Assembly (NCBI RefSeq): GCF_001812805.1
Contig: NZ_KV810436.1
Location: 1-64,000 of the forward strand
From: Corynebacterium sp. HMSC078H07
GTDB taxonomy: Bacteria > Actinomycetota > Actinomycetes > Mycobacteriales > Mycobacteriaceae
Length of the DNA: 64,000 nucleotides
Direction: 5' to 3'
Positions 21,823 to 33,945 of this stretch are shown piece by piece. The notes under the pieces are model-generated. The model had not been told where the DNA came from. It did not search any database and saw nothing but the letters and a program-made list of their open reading frames with translations. The position numbers were made by a program, and so were the translations under genes. Numbering within the stretch: the first letter of the stretch is position 1; every line of letters begins with the position of its first letter.

Positions 21823-23454
21823 ATGACATCCATACTGGAGACCGCTCGGCAGTGGGCCGAACACGACCCAGACCCGGCAACGCGCGCAGAGGTAGAGTCC
21901 CTCGTCGAGGCACAGGATGAGGAAACGCTCCGCACTCTGTTTGCAGGCCCGCTGTCTTTCGGCACTGCTGGTCTGCGCGGCACAATCGGTCCGGGTGAGT
22001 CGCAGATGAACCGAGCTGTCGTTATCCGGACGACAGCGGGGTTGATGGACGTGCTGAAGAAGCAGGTGGACGTACCAAGAGTTGTGGTCGGATGCGACGC
22101 TCGTCATGGATCTGCTGCTTTCCATCGCGATGTTGCTGATGTGGTGGCCGCCGCGGGTGGACACGCATTGGTTCTCCCGCCGCAGAACCCCACTCCGCTC
22201 ACCGCATTCACAGTTCGGGAACTAGGAGCTGATGCCGGGGTTATGGTGACTGCCTCACACAACCCGCCTCAGGACAATGGTTACAAGGTGTACTTGGGAG
22301 GTCGGGTAGTTGAAGGTGATGGTCAAGGCGTGCAAATCGTGCCGCCGTTCGATTCTGAGATCGCCGCCGCAATTGCTGCAGCTCCCCCGGCTGACCAAGT
22401 GCCCCGTGATGCAGCCAACGGCCCAGGGAAAGTAGAAGAGGTTGATACCCGCGAGCGTTACTTATCGCGCATTCAAGAGCGAGCAGGTGAAGGGCCGCGA
22501 GATCTTCGCATCACTCTCACACCGATGCACGGCGTAGGAGGCGACCTAGCGCTCAACGCTCTGGAAGCAGTGGGGTTCACTGAAGTTGAACTGGTGGCGG
22601 AGCAAGCGCAGCCGGATCCCGATTTCCCCACCGTTACTTTTCCCAACCCCGAGGAGCCAGGTGCACTCGACTGTGCCTTTGCAGCCGCTCAGGAAACACG
22701 AAGTGACATCATCTTGGCTCTGGACCCTGATGCAGATCGCTGTGCTGTTGCCATCCCTACTGAAAGCGGGTGGCGTCAGCTCACCGGTGATGAAACCGGT
22801 GCCTTGTTAGGTGACTACTTGGCTCGCGACGGCGGAGTGTTGGCCAACTCGGTGGTATCCAGCCGCTTCCTCGGGCGCATTGCACAGGCACGCGGCGCCC
22901 AGTGGCGCACGACGCTCACTGGGTTTAAAAGGATTGCGCGCACACCTAACCTGACTTTTGGCTACGAAGAGGCCATCGGGTACTGCTGCGACCCCGAAGC
23001 CGTTGCGGACAAGGACGGTATTTCGGCAGCAGTGACCGTTGCGTGCTTGGCAGCCGAACTGAAGTCGGCAGGCAAGAACCTGCAAGATAGACTCGACGAG
23101 CTCGCCGCTGAATTAGGCACGCACAAGACGAAGCCATTGACCTTCCGCTTCGACGACATCACGCAGATTGCTCCCACCTTGGAGCAGATCTTGCAATCCC
23201 CGCCGGAATCGCTGGCCGGTTCGCCCGTCCTGCGTGCGAGCGATATGTCGAAGGGCTACCAAGGCTTGGAACCGACCCCCGGATTGGTCCTGGAAACCGA
23301 GGCCAACGACCGCGTCATTATCCGCCCCTCGGGTACGGAGCCGAAGCTCAAGTGCTACCTCGAAGTGGTGCGGGAAGGCGATGTCGATTGGGTAGGCGCT
23401 GAAGAGCGACTGGACCGCATCGCTGTGGAACTCAAGCGTGAGTTAGGCCTGTAA
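21823..23454 (+). CDS. Phosphosugar mutase (phosphoglucomutase/phosphomannomutase family), likely phosphopentomutase role
   Basis: A 543-aa alpha-D-phosphohexomutase family enzyme: phosphoserine loop VTASHNPPQDNGYK, metal loop ALDPDADRCAV, sugar-binding GYEEAIGYC and phosphate-binding RPSGTEPKLKCY, in the usual four-domain order. The start at 21823 immediately follows the deoC stop, so the two are coupled. No DeoB-type phosphopentomutase is present in the island, so this enzyme probably supplies the deoxyribose-1-P to deoxyribose-5-P step between DeoA and DeoC (inference from context). PGM or PMM activity remains possible. Confidence 0.88.
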   Translation: MTSILETARQWAEHDPDPATRAEVESLVEAQDEETLRTLFAGPLSFGTAGLRGTIGPGESQMNRAVVIRTTAGLMDVLKKQVDVPRVVVGCDARHGSAAFHRDVADVVAAAGGHALVLPPQNPTPLTAFTVRELGADAGVMVTASHNPPQDNGYKVYLGGRVVEGDGQGVQIVPPFDSEIAAAIAAAPPADQVPRDAANGPGKVEEVDTRERYLSRIQERAGEGPRDLRITLTPMHGVGGDLALNALEAVGFTEVELVAEQAQPDPDFPTVTFPNPEEPGALDCAFAAAQETRSDIILALDPDADRCAVAIPTESGWRQLTGDETGALLGDYLARDGGVLANSVVSSRFLGRIAQARGAQWRTTLTGFKRIARTPNLTFGYEEAIGYCCDPEAVADKDGISAAVTVACLAAELKSAGKNLQDRLDELAAELGTHKTKPLTFRFDDITQIAPTLEQILQSPPESLAGSPVLRASDMSKGYQGLEPTPGLVLETEANDRVIIRPSGTEPKLKCYLEVVREGDVDWVGAEERLDRIAVELKRELGL

Positions 23455-23499
23455 CCAACGCTTGCCACGTACTACCTGCCAAATCAGGTGGCATTACTC

Positions 23500-23531
23500 A
23501 AAAGGCATCTTCACTCCTGAAGATGCCTTTT
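23500..23531 (+). terminator. Terminator of the deo operon
   Basis: A perfect 12-bp stem (AAAAGGCATCTT / AAGATGCCTTTT) with an 8-nt loop, ending in T-rich DNA. A second smaller hairpin (GCGTTTT / AAAACGC, 23546-23567) follows. Confidence 0.9.
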
Positions 23532-23567
23532 GTGCTGTTCATATGGCGTTTTTACTCGTGAAAACGC

Positions 23568-23905
23568 TTTCTAGCAGATGCCATACTCGTGTCGATGCGT
23601 TGGCTTTGTACCGAGGAGTGTCCTGGGACGCAGAGCAATATAGGCCCACCGTGTGGTGATGGGGCGTGAAGCTGGTGTAAGGGGCAAAGGAACCAGATAA
23701 GTGGGACCTTTTGGCAGTGGCGCGTGATCGTGAGCTGGGCTTTTGTTGAGCTCGACGCGCAGATGGTTCCTGTACTTTGGTTCCTTTGCTCGTGCGGTGC
23801 CGGGGGCAAGGGAGCTCGCGCGGAGTCGGAAAAGAGACCCAGGCGAATACTGTGCGGTTAGAGCGGGGAACCGAGGGGCGGCTATGGAGCCGTAAGGAGG
23901 GCAGG
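23568..23905. other. Intergenic stretch with a distant inverted repeat
   Basis: No convincing gene is seen. It contains an 11-bp perfect inverted repeat, GCAAAGGAACC (23684-23694) and GGTTCCTTTGC (23779-23789), enclosing 84 bp, plus a related GGTTCCTG in between. It could be the base of a structured RNA or a decayed element; no promoter is evident. Confidence 0.4.
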
Positions 23906-24649
23906 TTACCCGTAGAGGCTCGTGGATGCGCCGCCCTCGTCCTCAGTGGAGTACACATCCAAGGGCGCTGACTCGGCCTCAAGTTCGGTCTCGTTCTGGG
24001 TGAGGTAAGACTCAAAACCGATGTCGGGGATATTCGCCGTAAGGAAGGCCAGCACGGCATCGACGGCCATGCGGTGTAGACCCTCCGTGTTGTTGTGGGT
24101 ATGCATGTCGATGTCGAGCAGATTGCCCATCATCGCGTGATTCGTCACGCGGTACATCGTCAGCGCCGAAATCAGTGTGAAGATGTCATTGGCCGAAATG
24201 CCTGGGCGGAAAGCGCCGGAATCTTGGCCCAGCATGAGGAGTCGGTCGAGGTGGAGGGAGATCTCGGAGACGTCGATAATCGCTCGCGAGGACTCCAGCA
24301 CACTGTGGGAGGACTCCATCGTCATCATCTTGATGGCTTCCGGGTGCTCCACGTGCTGGCGGAACATCCAGTCAACGAGAGTGCGCACGCCTTCCACAGG
24401 AACGGCCGAGTCAACGGCCAAGCTGCCCTCCGGTGGGTTCAGGCGCTTGGCTGCGGTGGCTAGGGCCTGCTGGTACAGACCTTTCTTGTCCCCAAAGTGG
24501 TAGTGAATCATGCGCTTGGACATGCCAGAAAGCTTCGACACAGTGTCGAGCTTGGTCTCGGCATAGCCATGGTCAGAGAACTCCGCGATCGCAACATCGA
24601 TCACGTGCTCTACAGAGCCGGCGTTGACCGATGTGACCTCAGTGTTCAT
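23906..24649 (-). CDS. TetR-family transcriptional regulator
   Basis: A 247-aa regulator. The N-terminal TetR helix-turn-helix (VIDVAIAEFSDHGYAETKLD, then SKLSGMSKRMIHYHFGDKKGLY, about 16-60) precedes an all-helical ligand and dimerisation domain. An acidic C-terminal extension of about 30 residues rich in Glu is not typical. It is divergent from mdh, and a similar TetR-mdh pair occurs in C. glutamicum as I recall. Ligand and targets unknown. Confidence 0.87.
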   Translation of the reverse strand: MNTEVTSVNAGSVEHVIDVAIAEFSDHGYAETKLDTVSKLSGMSKRMIHYHFGDKKGLYQQALATAAKRLNPPEGSLAVDSAVPVEGVRTLVDWMFRQHVEHPEAIKMMTMESSHSVLESSRAIIDVSEISLHLDRLLMLGQDSGAFRPGISANDIFTLISALTMYRVTNHAMMGNLLDIDMHTHNNTEGLHRMAVDAVLAFLTANIPDIGFESYLTQNETELEAESAPLDVYSTEDEGGASTSLYG

Positions 24650-24761
24650 GAATGTTCCGTCCTTGTACGCGTTGAATTGGTGGCTGGTTATGCCCGCTTC
24701 TTACTACTATGCCGAAAAACTGTGGAGACGGAGTTCAAGTACACCAATCTTGGGTATTTCG

Positions 24762-26621
<1,860 letters not shown>

Positions 26622-26631
26622 GGATCAAACC

Positions 26632-27453
26632 CTAGTCCTCGAAGGATTCCTCGGCGTTGGGGAAGGAGCGTTCTTTCACATCGGCCACGTACTCCTTTGC
26701 GCCGTTAAGCAGCGCGCCGCGCAGATCCGCATAGCGTCGTACGAAGCGCGGCGCCTTGGGACCACCTAAACCGAAAGCATCGGTCCACACCAGGATCTGT
26801 CCGTCGGTCTGTGCGCCGGCACCAATACCAATGGTGGGAATGGGCAGATCCGCGGTTACCTGCTCGGCAAGAGCAGCAGGGACCATTTCGAGAACCACGG
26901 CGAAAGCGCCGGCGTCGGCAAGCGCGCGGGCATCCTCATGCAGCTTCTCCGCACCAGCGCCGCGGCCCTGGACCACGAAGCCGCCCAAGGCATGGACCTG
27001 CTGGGGCGTGAAACCGATGTGGGCGCAGACGGGAATTCCGGCGTCGACAAGCGCGGCAACAATCGGGGCCCGCTCCGCGCCGCCCTCCAACTTCACGGCC
27101 TGCGCACCGGTCTCCTTCATGACGCGCACGGCAGACTCCAACGCCTGGGCAGGGCCGGACTCGTAGGTGCCGAAAGGCAGGTCAACTACTACGAAGGCGC
27201 GGGAGGTGGCCGTGACCACCGCGCGGGCCAACGGAATGATTTCATCGAGGGTGAGCGACAACGTGGTCTCGCGGCCCAGCACCACATTGGCCAGGGAATC
27301 GCCCACGAGGAGGAGGTCTATGCCTGCTTCATCGAAGATTTCGGCGGTCATGCAGTCATAGCTAGTCATGCAGGCAAAAGCCGAAGATTCCTGCTTGGCG
27401 CGGGCAAAATGGCGGGTTCGAAGACGGGCACGGTGGCCAGGGGTGTGAGACAT
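26632..27453 (-). CDS. panB: 3-methyl-2-oxobutanoate hydroxymethyltransferase
   Basis: A 273-aa decameric TIM-barrel enzyme that makes ketopantoate from 2-oxoisovalerate and methylene-THF. Motifs: [31 protein letters not shown] (Mg site), [15 protein letters not shown], and [18 protein letters not shown] (catalytic Glu replaced by the usual GIGAG context). ATG at 27453. First gene of panBC; divergent from valS with about 57 bp between. Confidence 0.96.
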   Translation of the reverse strand: MSHTPGHRARLRTRHFARAKQESSAFACMTSYDCMTAEIFDEAGIDLLLVGDSLANVVLGRETTLSLTLDEIIPLARAVVTATSRAFVVVDLPFGTYESGPAQALESAVRVMKETGAQAVKLEGGAERAPIVAALVDAGIPVCAHIGFTPQQVHALGGFVVQGRGAGAEKLHEDARALADAGAFAVVLEMVPAALAEQVTADLPIPTIGIGAGAQTDGQILVWTDAFGLGGPKAPRFVRRYADLRGALLNGAKEYVADVKERSFPNAEESFED

Positions 27454-27510
27454 GCCCTTACTCTAGCCAGGGGTCAGGTGCCAGTTGACGCACAGGGTAG
27501 AGTTGACCAG

Positions 27511-30261
27511 GTGACTGATCAGAATAAAGAGCAACTCGTTGGCACCAACCGCGCGGACCAGCTTCCCAAGTCCTGGGAGCCGCAGGCAGTAGAGAAAGAC
27601 CTCTACGAAGGCTGGGTAAGCGCCGGTTATTTCACCCCGGACGCCTCCTCCGAGGCGGAGCCCTACTCGATTGTCCTGCCACCGCCGAACGTCACCGGCC
27701 AGCTGCACATGGGCCACGCCCTGGACCACACTCTGATCGACTCCATCATTCGCCGCAAACGCATGCAGGGCTATGCCACCCTGTGGCTGCCGGGCGCTGA
27801 CCACGCCGGCATCGCTACCCAGACCAAGGTGGAGGCCCGCCTGCGTGAGCAGGAAGGTAAGAAGCGCTGGGATTATGAGCGCGAAGACTTCATCAACAAG
27901 GTCTGGGAATGGAAAGAAGAGTTCGGCGGCACCATCCAGAACCAGATGCGCGCCATCGGTGACTCGGTGGACTGGTCCCGCGAGCGCTTCACGCTGGATG
28001 AGGGCCTGTCCCGCGCCGTGCAGACCATCTTTAAGACCCTCTACGACGAGGGCATGATCTACCAGGCCAACCGCCTGGTCAACTGGTCCCCAGTGCTCGA
28101 GACCGCCGTGTCCGATATTGAGGTGGTGTACAAGGACGTTGAGGGCGAGCTCGTGTCCATCCGCTATGGCTCGCTTGACGACGCCGAACCGCACCTCATC
28201 GTCGCCACCACCCGTGTGGAAACGATGCTGGGTGACGTCGCCATTGCCGTCCACCCCGACGACGAGCGCTACGCCCACCTGGTGGGCCAGGAGCTGCCGC
28301 ACCCCTTCCGCGATGATTTGAGCCTGAAGATCATCGCCGATGATTACGTGGACATGGAATTCGGTACCGGTGCGGTGAAGATCACCCCGGCGCACGATCC
28401 GAATGACTACGCCATGGGCCAGCGTCATGACCTGGACATGCCCACCATCATGGACACCACCGGACACATCGCCAACACCGGCACGAAATTCGACGGCCTG
28501 ACCCGCGAGGAAGCCCGCGTAGAGATCCGTGAGGCGCTGCGCGAGCAGGGCCGCATTGTCAAGGAGATTCGCCCCTACGTGCATTCCGTGGGCCACTCGG
28601 AGCGCTCTGGTGAGCCGATTGAGCCGCGTCTGAGCCTGCAGTGGTTCGTGGCCGTGGAGAAGATGGCGAAGATGTCCGGTGACGCCGTCCGCGAAGGTGA
28701 TACCACCATCCACCCGAAGGCGTTGGAGCCGCGCTACTTCGAGTGGGTCGATGACATGCACGATTGGTGCATCTCCCGCCAGCTGTGGTGGGGCCACCGT
28801 ATCCCCATTTGGTATGGGCCCGAAAAGACCAACGAGGCCGGCGAAGTGGAACGAGACATCATCTGCCTCGGCCCTGACGAGGAAGCGCCGGAAGGCTACG
28901 TCCAGGACCCGGATGTTCTGGACACCTGGTTCTCGTCTGCGCTGTGGCCTTTCTCCACCATGGGATGGCCGGAGAAGACCGCCGACCTAGAAAAGTTCTT
29001 CCCCACGAACGTGCTGGTCACCGCTTATGACATCCTCTTCTTCTGGGTAGCCCGCATGATGATGTTCGGCACCTTCGCTGGTGCCCACACTCCGGAACTG
29101 CTCGGTGCGGGCAAGGACGGCCGCCCACAGGTGCCGTTTAAGGACATCTACCTCCACGGCCTCGTCCGCGATGAGCAGGGCCGCAAGATGTCGAAGTCCC
29201 TGGGCAATGGAATCGACCCGATGGATTGGGTCCGCGATTATGGTGCGGATGCCCTGCGCTTTACCTTGGCCCGCGGCGCCAACCCGGGCGTGGACCTGCC
29301 GCTGGCCGTCGACGCTGCTGCGGCCGGACGTAACTTTGCCACCAAGCTCTTTAACGCCACCAAGTTCGCGCTCATGAACGGCGCGGGTGTGGCGAAGCTG
29401 CCGGCACGTGACGCGCTGACCGACGCCGACCGCTGGATCCTCGACCGCGCCGAAGAAGTCCGCGTCAAGGTGGACGCCTATCTCGATGATTACCAGTTCG
29501 CAAAGGCCAACGAGTTGCTCTACCACTACGTGTGGGATGAGCTGTGTGACTGGTACTTGGAGATTGCCAAGACACAGATCCCGCGCGACTTTGATGCAGC
29601 GACCGCTGAGGAGCAGGCAACGGGACGCAGTACCCAAATCGTCCTGGGTCGCGTGCTCGACCTGGTCCTGCGCCTTCTGCATCCGACCATGCCTTTCGTC
29701 ACTGAAGTCCTGTGGAAGGCACTCACCGGCGGGGAGACCATCGTCACCGCGCAGTGGCCTACCCAGGAGCACACCAACGGTGGCGCGGAGAAGGACGAGG
29801 TGGCTGCCCGCCGCATCGAGGATGCCGACAAGCTCATCACCGAGCTGCGTCGCTTCCGCTCCGACCAGGGTGTGAAGCCCTCCCAGAAGGTTCCGGGTCG
29901 CCTCGACTTCGCAGCGGCTGACCTGCAGAACCAGGAGGGCCTCATCCGCAACCTGGCCAACACCACTGAGCCGGGCGAGGACTTTACTGCATCCGCCTCC
30001 ATCGAGGTGCGCCTGTCCCAGGCCACCGTGGAGGTCACCCTGGATACGTCCGGTGCCGTGGACGTGGAAGCCGAGCGCAAGCGCCTGGAGAAGGACTTGG
30101 CCAAGGCGCAGAAGGAACTGGATCAGACCGGCAAGAAGCTGGGTAATGAGGCCTTCCTGTCCAAGGCCCCGGAAGCCGTGGTGGAGAAGATCCGCACCCG
30201 CCAGCAGGTGGCCCAGGAAGAAGTTGAGCGCATCACCGCACGTCTGGAGGGACTCAAGTAG
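27511..30261 (+). CDS. valS: Valyl-tRNA synthetase
   Basis: A 916-aa class I aminoacyl-tRNA synthetase. HIGH-like motif HMGHA (from H66), KMSKS motif KMSKSLGN (from K559), the editing domain between them, the anticodon-binding domain, and a C-terminal coiled coil rich in Lys/Glu (about 860-915). The open frame extends far upstream on the strand opposite panB; GTG at 27511 (protein begins [11 protein letters not shown]) gives the family-like N-terminus. No T-box was seen in the short leader. folC begins on the last base of its stop codon. Confidence 0.96.
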   Translation: MTDQNKEQLVGTNRADQLPKSWEPQAVEKDLYEGWVSAGYFTPDASSEAEPYSIVLPPPNVTGQLHMGHALDHTLIDSIIRRKRMQGYATLWLPGADHAGIATQTKVEARLREQEGKKRWDYEREDFINKVWEWKEEFGGTIQNQMRAIGDSVDWSRERFTLDEGLSRAVQTIFKTLYDEGMIYQANRLVNWSPVLETAVSDIEVVYKDVEGELVSIRYGSLDDAEPHLIVATTRVETMLGDVAIAVHPDDERYAHLVGQELPHPFRDDLSLKIIADDYVDMEFGTGAVKITPAHDPNDYAMGQRHDLDMPTIMDTTGHIANTGTKFDGLTREEARVEIREALREQGRIVKEIRPYVHSVGHSERSGEPIEPRLSLQWFVAVEKMAKMSGDAVREGDTTIHPKALEPRYFEWVDDMHDWCISRQLWWGHRIPIWYGPEKTNEAGEVERDIICLGPDEEAPEGYVQDPDVLDTWFSSALWPFSTMGWPEKTADLEKFFPTNVLVTAYDILFFWVARMMMFGTFAGAHTPELLGAGKDGRPQVPFKDIYLHGLVRDEQGRKMSKSLGNGIDPMDWVRDYGADALRFTLARGANPGVDLPLAVDAAAAGRNFATKLFNATKFALMNGAGVAKLPARDALTDADRWILDRAEEVRVKVDAYLDDYQFAKANELLYHYVWDELCDWYLEIAKTQIPRDFDAATAEEQATGRSTQIVLGRVLDLVLRLLHPTMPFVTEVLWKALTGGETIVTAQWPTQEHTNGGAEKDEVAARRIEDADKLITELRRFRSDQGVKPSQKVPGRLDFAAADLQNQEGLIRNLANTTEPGEDFTASASIEVRLSQATVEVTLDTSGAVDVEAERKRLEKDLAKAQKELDQTGKKLGNEAFLSKAPEAVVEKIRTRQQVAQEEVERITARLEGLK

Positions 30262-31790
30262 TGGCGGAGGAGAAAGGCCGCGAGGAGTATGAAATCGTTG
30301 ATGCCCTCGCGGAGGGCACCGATGGCGGCCCAGTGGAGATTACCGACTCTGGCCTAACACTCAACCTCGGCGGCGAGGAGGACTACGAAGAGGCCGCGCC
30401 CGAGCAGGCCACGCCGGAAGAACTCGCCGAGCTGGCCCAGGTCACCGCGGAGCTCAACGAGCGTGCGCCGGAGACCATCATTGAGCCGAGCCTGGAGCGC
30501 ATTGAGATGCTCATGGATCTGCTGGGCAATCCGGAGCGCTCCTTCCACGTCATCCAGGTGGCCGGCACCAACGGCAAGTCCTCGACCGCGCGCATGATCG
30601 ATTCGCTGCTGCGCGCCTTCCACCGCCGCGTGGGCCTGGTGACTAGCCCGCACCTGCAGCTGGTCACCGAGCGCATCGGTATCGACGGCCACCCCATTCA
30701 CCCGCGCGATTTCGTGCGCATCTGGCGTGAGATTCAGCCTTATGTTGAGATGGTGGATTCCCGCTCGGACATTCCCATGTCCACCTTCGAGGTGCTCGTG
30801 GGCATTTCCTATGCAGCGTTTGCTGATGCGCCTATCGACGTCGCCGTGGTCGAGGTCGGCCTCGGCGGCACGTGGGATGCCACCAACGTGGTCAACGCCG
30901 AAGTTGCCGTGGTCATGCCCGTAGGCATGGACCACACGGACTACCTCGGTGACACCATCACGGAAATCGCCAGCGAGAAGGCCGGCATCATCAAGGCTCG
31001 CGAACATGAAGCCGACGATGTCATTACCCCGGGTGAAAACATCGCCATCATCGCCGAACAAGACCCAGAAGCCATGCGGGTTATCCTGCAGCGCACCGTG
31101 GACGTCGGCGCCGGCGTGGCCCGCGCCGGATCCGAATTCGCTGCGCTGGAATCCCGCATTGCTGTGGGTGGCCAACAGCTCACCATTCAGGGCCTAGGCG
31201 GTCTCTACGAAGACATCTTCTTGCCCCTACACGGCGAGCACCAAGCCAAGAACGCGGCTGTGGCGCTGGCGGCAGTGGAGGCGTTCTTCGGGGCGTCGTC
31301 AGGCAACCCCATCGACATCGCGTCCGTGCGCACTGGCTTTGCCAAGGCCATTTTGCCCGGCCGCTTAGAGCGCGTGCGCACCAGCCCCACAACCTTCTTA
31401 GATGCCTGCCACAACCCGCATGGCGCTAAGGCCCTGGCCGCAGCGCTCGACCGTGACTTCGACTTCGCGCGCCTTATCGGCGTGGTGTCCATCTTCACCG
31501 ACAAGGACGCCACCGGCATCCTTACGGCCTTAGAATCCGTGCTCACGGAAGTCGTCATCACTCAGAACACCTCCCCGCGTGCCCGCGATGCCTATGAGCT
31601 GGCCGAACTAGCCCGCGATATCTTCGGTGAGGAACGCGTCTTTGTTGAACCCGACCTGCCCGGCGCCTATGCTCAGGCCGTTGAGCTGGCAGAAGACGCC
31701 GACGTCCAGTCCGGCTCCGGCATCATCATTACCGGCTCGGTCGTCACTGCAGGCGATGCCCGCGCCCTCTTTGGAAAGGAGCCCGCATGA
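30261..31790 (+). CDS. folC: Folylpolyglutamate synthase / dihydrofolate synthase
   Basis: A 509-aa Mur-ligase-family enzyme adding glutamate to (dihydro)folate. The ATP P-loop VAGTNGKSSTARM (GTNGK at about 102-106), SPHLQLVTERI, VGLGGTWDATNVV, and ligase-domain LDACHNPHG are all present. An acidic N-terminal extension of about 60 residues precedes the core, common in corynebacteria. GTG at 30261 overlaps the valS stop by one base. The valS-folC-DUF4233 order is typical of the genus. Confidence 0.95.
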   Translation: MAEEKGREEYEIVDALAEGTDGGPVEITDSGLTLNLGGEEDYEEAAPEQATPEELAELAQVTAELNERAPETIIEPSLERIEMLMDLLGNPERSFHVIQVAGTNGKSSTARMIDSLLRAFHRRVGLVTSPHLQLVTERIGIDGHPIHPRDFVRIWREIQPYVEMVDSRSDIPMSTFEVLVGISYAAFADAPIDVAVVEVGLGGTWDATNVVNAEVAVVMPVGMDHTDYLGDTITEIASEKAGIIKAREHEADDVITPGENIAIIAEQDPEAMRVILQRTVDVGAGVARAGSEFAALESRIAVGGQQLTIQGLGGLYEDIFLPLHGEHQAKNAAVALAAVEAFFGASSGNPIDIASVRTGFAKAILPGRLERVRTSPTTFLDACHNPHGAKALAAALDRDFDFARLIGVVSIFTDKDATGILTALESVLTEVVITQNTSPRARDAYELAELARDIFGEERVFVEPDLPGAYAQAVELAEDADVQSGSGIIITGSVVTAGDARALFGKEPA

Positions 31791-32233
31791 GTTCCCGCAA
31801 GCCCATCCCCGAGGACGAAATTGGCCCGCTAGGCCTCGGCCAAGCCCCCACTAAGGACCCGCTCAAGCAGTTCGGCGGCATGGTCGTAGCCAGCTCCCTC
31901 ACCCTGGAGCTGCTTACTCTCGTCCTGGCACTGCCCATGCTTTACAAGCTTTACGATGGCACCCTGTGGACCCCGTTCAACTACGGCGTGGTCATCGGGT
32001 TTATGGTCCTCCTGCTGGCCTCCTTTCCATTCATGAATAAGCCGTGGATTGTGGGCGTACAGATTGTCCTCCACATCATCGGCATTGTGCTGGGCTTTAT
32101 GATCCACTGGTCAGTAGCGACCATCTTTATCATCTTTGCCCTGCTCTGGGCGCTGGCGGCCTATATGCGCTCCGTCATCGTGGCTCGTATGGAGCGCGGC
32201 TACCTCACCACCCAGCACCTCAACGAGAAGTAA
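31787..32233 (+). CDS. DUF4233 integral membrane protein
   Basis: A 148-aa protein with a charged N-terminus (about 30 residues) and four hydrophobic segments (about 33-56, 66-83, 89-106 and 108-125). Position directly after folC, with an ATGA overlap, is characteristic of DUF4233 proteins in Actinobacteria. Function unknown; conserved coupling with folC suggests a folate- or envelope-related role (inference). Confidence 0.82.
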   Translation: MSSRKPIPEDEIGPLGLGQAPTKDPLKQFGGMVVASSLTLELLTLVLALPMLYKLYDGTLWTPFNYGVVIGFMVLLLASFPFMNKPWIVGVQIVLHIIGIVLGFMIHWSVATIFIIFALLWALAAYMRSVIVARMERGYLTTQHLNEK

Positions 32234-32257
32234 GTAGAGCGAGGGGGAGAGCAGTCT

Positions 32258-33142
32258 GTGTATATTCGGCCGGAATTGCGCGCGGGTGCGGCAGTCATGT
32301 CGTTGTTCGATCCGACGAATCCGCTCATCCGCCGCGCTGGCCGCGTCGTTCCGGCGCTGTGGCCCGCGCCGTACATTTACGGTGTGCGTACCCGCCGCGT
32401 GAAAAACCGCGACATCCGTGCCACCATTTATGAGCCGGATAATCCCCGCGCCGTGGTGTTGTGGATTCATGGCGGCGGTCTGCTCATGGGTCATTCCCGC
32501 CAGGACGTTAAACACCTCAAGGACACCGCCGCGCAGCTGGGTGTGACGGTGGTGGCACCGCACTATCGTTTCGCCCCGGAGCATCCGTACCCGGCAGCGC
32601 TTGACGACGTCCACTCGGCCCACTACTGGCTCCTTAACCATGCCGATGAGCTTGGGGTACGCGCCGACCGCATCGTCATTGGTGGCCAAAGCGCTGGCGG
32701 CGGGCTTGCTGCGGCTCTGTGCCAGCGCCTTTATGACGAGGGCGGAACCCAGCCGGTGGGGCAGTGGCTGTTTTGTCCCATGCTCGATGACCGCGCTGCG
32801 TCCGATGAGCGCAACGTCATCTGGGACGCAGATTCCAATGCGCAGGCCTGGCGTTACTACGTCCAGGATGACCCGACTGCGCCCTATGCTGTGCCCGGCC
32901 GCCGTGCGGACCTCACTGGATTGCCGCCTGCCTGGCTCTACGCTGGGCAAAGCGAGCTCTTCTATAACGAAATCCTGGACTATGCCGAGCGACTCGAGGC
33001 AGCTGGCGTACCCACGCAGTGCGAGGTCGTCGAAGGTGGCGTTCACGCTTTTGAACTCTGGGCCCCGCATACAGCCGCAGCAAAGCACCTGCTCATGAGC
33101 TCGCGTATGTGGCTAGACTCCACACTGAACGCGCTAGACTAG
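32258..33142 (+). CDS. Alpha/beta hydrolase of the hormone-sensitive-lipase (HSL) type
   Basis: A 294-aa esterase or lipase. The oxyanion motif HGGGLLMG, nucleophile elbow GGQSAGGGL (Ser) and catalytic His in GGVHAFEL are clear. The expected acid motif reads YAGQSELFYNE, with Glu where most HSL enzymes have Asp, so the third triad member is either Glu or shifted. GTG start at 32258 after GAGGGGGAG. It follows DUF4233 by 24 nt, so it may be cotranscribed. No signal peptide; substrate unknown. Confidence 0.88.
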   Translation: MYIRPELRAGAAVMSLFDPTNPLIRRAGRVVPALWPAPYIYGVRTRRVKNRDIRATIYEPDNPRAVVLWIHGGGLLMGHSRQDVKHLKDTAAQLGVTVVAPHYRFAPEHPYPAALDDVHSAHYWLLNHADELGVRADRIVIGGQSAGGGLAAALCQRLYDEGGTQPVGQWLFCPMLDDRAASDERNVIWDADSNAQAWRYYVQDDPTAPYAVPGRRADLTGLPPAWLYAGQSELFYNEILDYAERLEAAGVPTQCEVVEGGVHAFELWAPHTAAAKHLLMSSRMWLDSTLNALD

Positions 33143-33147
33143 CGGGC

Positions 33148-33459
33148 ATGCGCTACTTTCTCTTCGGTCTCTCTGCACTTCTTTGTCTCGCGGCTGTGGT
33201 GGCCAAGATTTTCCATGGCGGTTTTGCACTCCCGCTCGCCCTGCTCGTCCCCGCCTTCATTTTCCTTGTCGTGGGAATGCTAAGAAGCCGGAGTGAGCAG
33301 CGCCCAGTCCAGTTTGAGGATCTTGAGGGCTGGCACCGCGAGGAGCTTCAGGGTTTGCTCGACAACGGCCAGTTCGGCACTGCCGTGCGCCAGGTTCAGA
33401 TGTGGTTCCGTGGCACCAGCCACGAGCGCGCCGAAGAAATCGTGCGACGTCTCACTTAA
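33148..33459 (+). CDS. Small two-helix membrane protein
   Basis: A 103-aa protein with two membrane segments (about 3-21 and 24-46) and a soluble, helical tail (EDLEGWHREELQGLLDNGQFG). The ATG at 33148 lies 7 nt after TAGACT (33135-33140), a leaderless arrangement. Sits between the esterase and ndk; no known family. Confidence 0.7.
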   Translation: MRYFLFGLSALLCLAAVVAKIFHGGFALPLALLVPAFIFLVVGMLRSRSEQRPVQFEDLEGWHREELQGLLDNGQFGTAVRQVQMWFRGTSHERAEEIVRRLT

Positions 33460-33507
33460 TAGCCCTCTGTGCGGACGCGAGCACGGCTTACCTGTACTAT
33501 GTGCCGT

Positions 33508-33918
33508 ATGACTGAACGTACACTCATTCTCATCAAGCCGGACGGCGTGAAGAACGGCCACGTGGGCGAGATCATCTCCCGCATTGAGCGCAAGGGCCTG
33601 AAGCTCGTCGCCATGGATCTGCGCGTCGCCGACGAGGAGACCGCCAAGAAGCACTACGCCGAGCACGAGGACAAGCCGTTCTTCGGTGAGCTCGTTGACT
33701 TCATCACCTCCGCACCGCTGGTTGCTGGCATCGTCGAGGGCGAGTCCGCTATCGCCGCATGGCGCCAGCTTGCCGGTGGCACCCACCCGGTAGAGAAGGC
33801 CACCCCGGGCACCATCCGCGGTGACTTCGCCCTGACCGTCGGCGAGAACGTCGTCCACGGTTCCGACTCCCCGGAGTCCGCTGAGCGCGAGATCTCCATC
33901 TGGTTCCCGAACCTCTAA
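33508..33918 (+). CDS. ndk: Nucleoside diphosphate kinase
   Basis: A 136-aa NDK that equilibrates NTP and NDP pools. N-terminal [13 protein letters not shown], the Kpn-loop region, and the phosphohistidine H117 in [13 protein letters not shown] are present. The ATG at 33508 is 7 nt after TACTAT (33495-33500), so the mRNA is probably leaderless; upstream in-frame codons are not needed. It ends at a strong terminator. Confidence 0.97.
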   Translation: MTERTLILIKPDGVKNGHVGEIISRIERKGLKLVAMDLRVADEETAKKHYAEHEDKPFFGELVDFITSAPLVAGIVEGESAIAAWRQLAGGTHPVEKATPGTIRGDFALTVGENVVHGSDSPESAEREISIWFPNL

Positions 33919-33945
33919 AGAATTTCACCGCGCCTAGCGCGCAAT

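Noticed and set aside
23539-24060. 173-codon minus frame in the stretch before the TetR gene
   Set aside because: Ser/Pro/Arg-rich low-quality composition, no ribosome site, overlaps the end of the TetR gene; treated as non-coding.
27454-27510. T-box or other riboswitch before valS
   Set aside because: The gap to panB is only 57 bp, and no T-box sequence or specifier hairpin could fit.
27463-28797. 444-codon frame opposite valS
   Set aside because: Shadow frame; valS has full catalytic motifs on the other strand.
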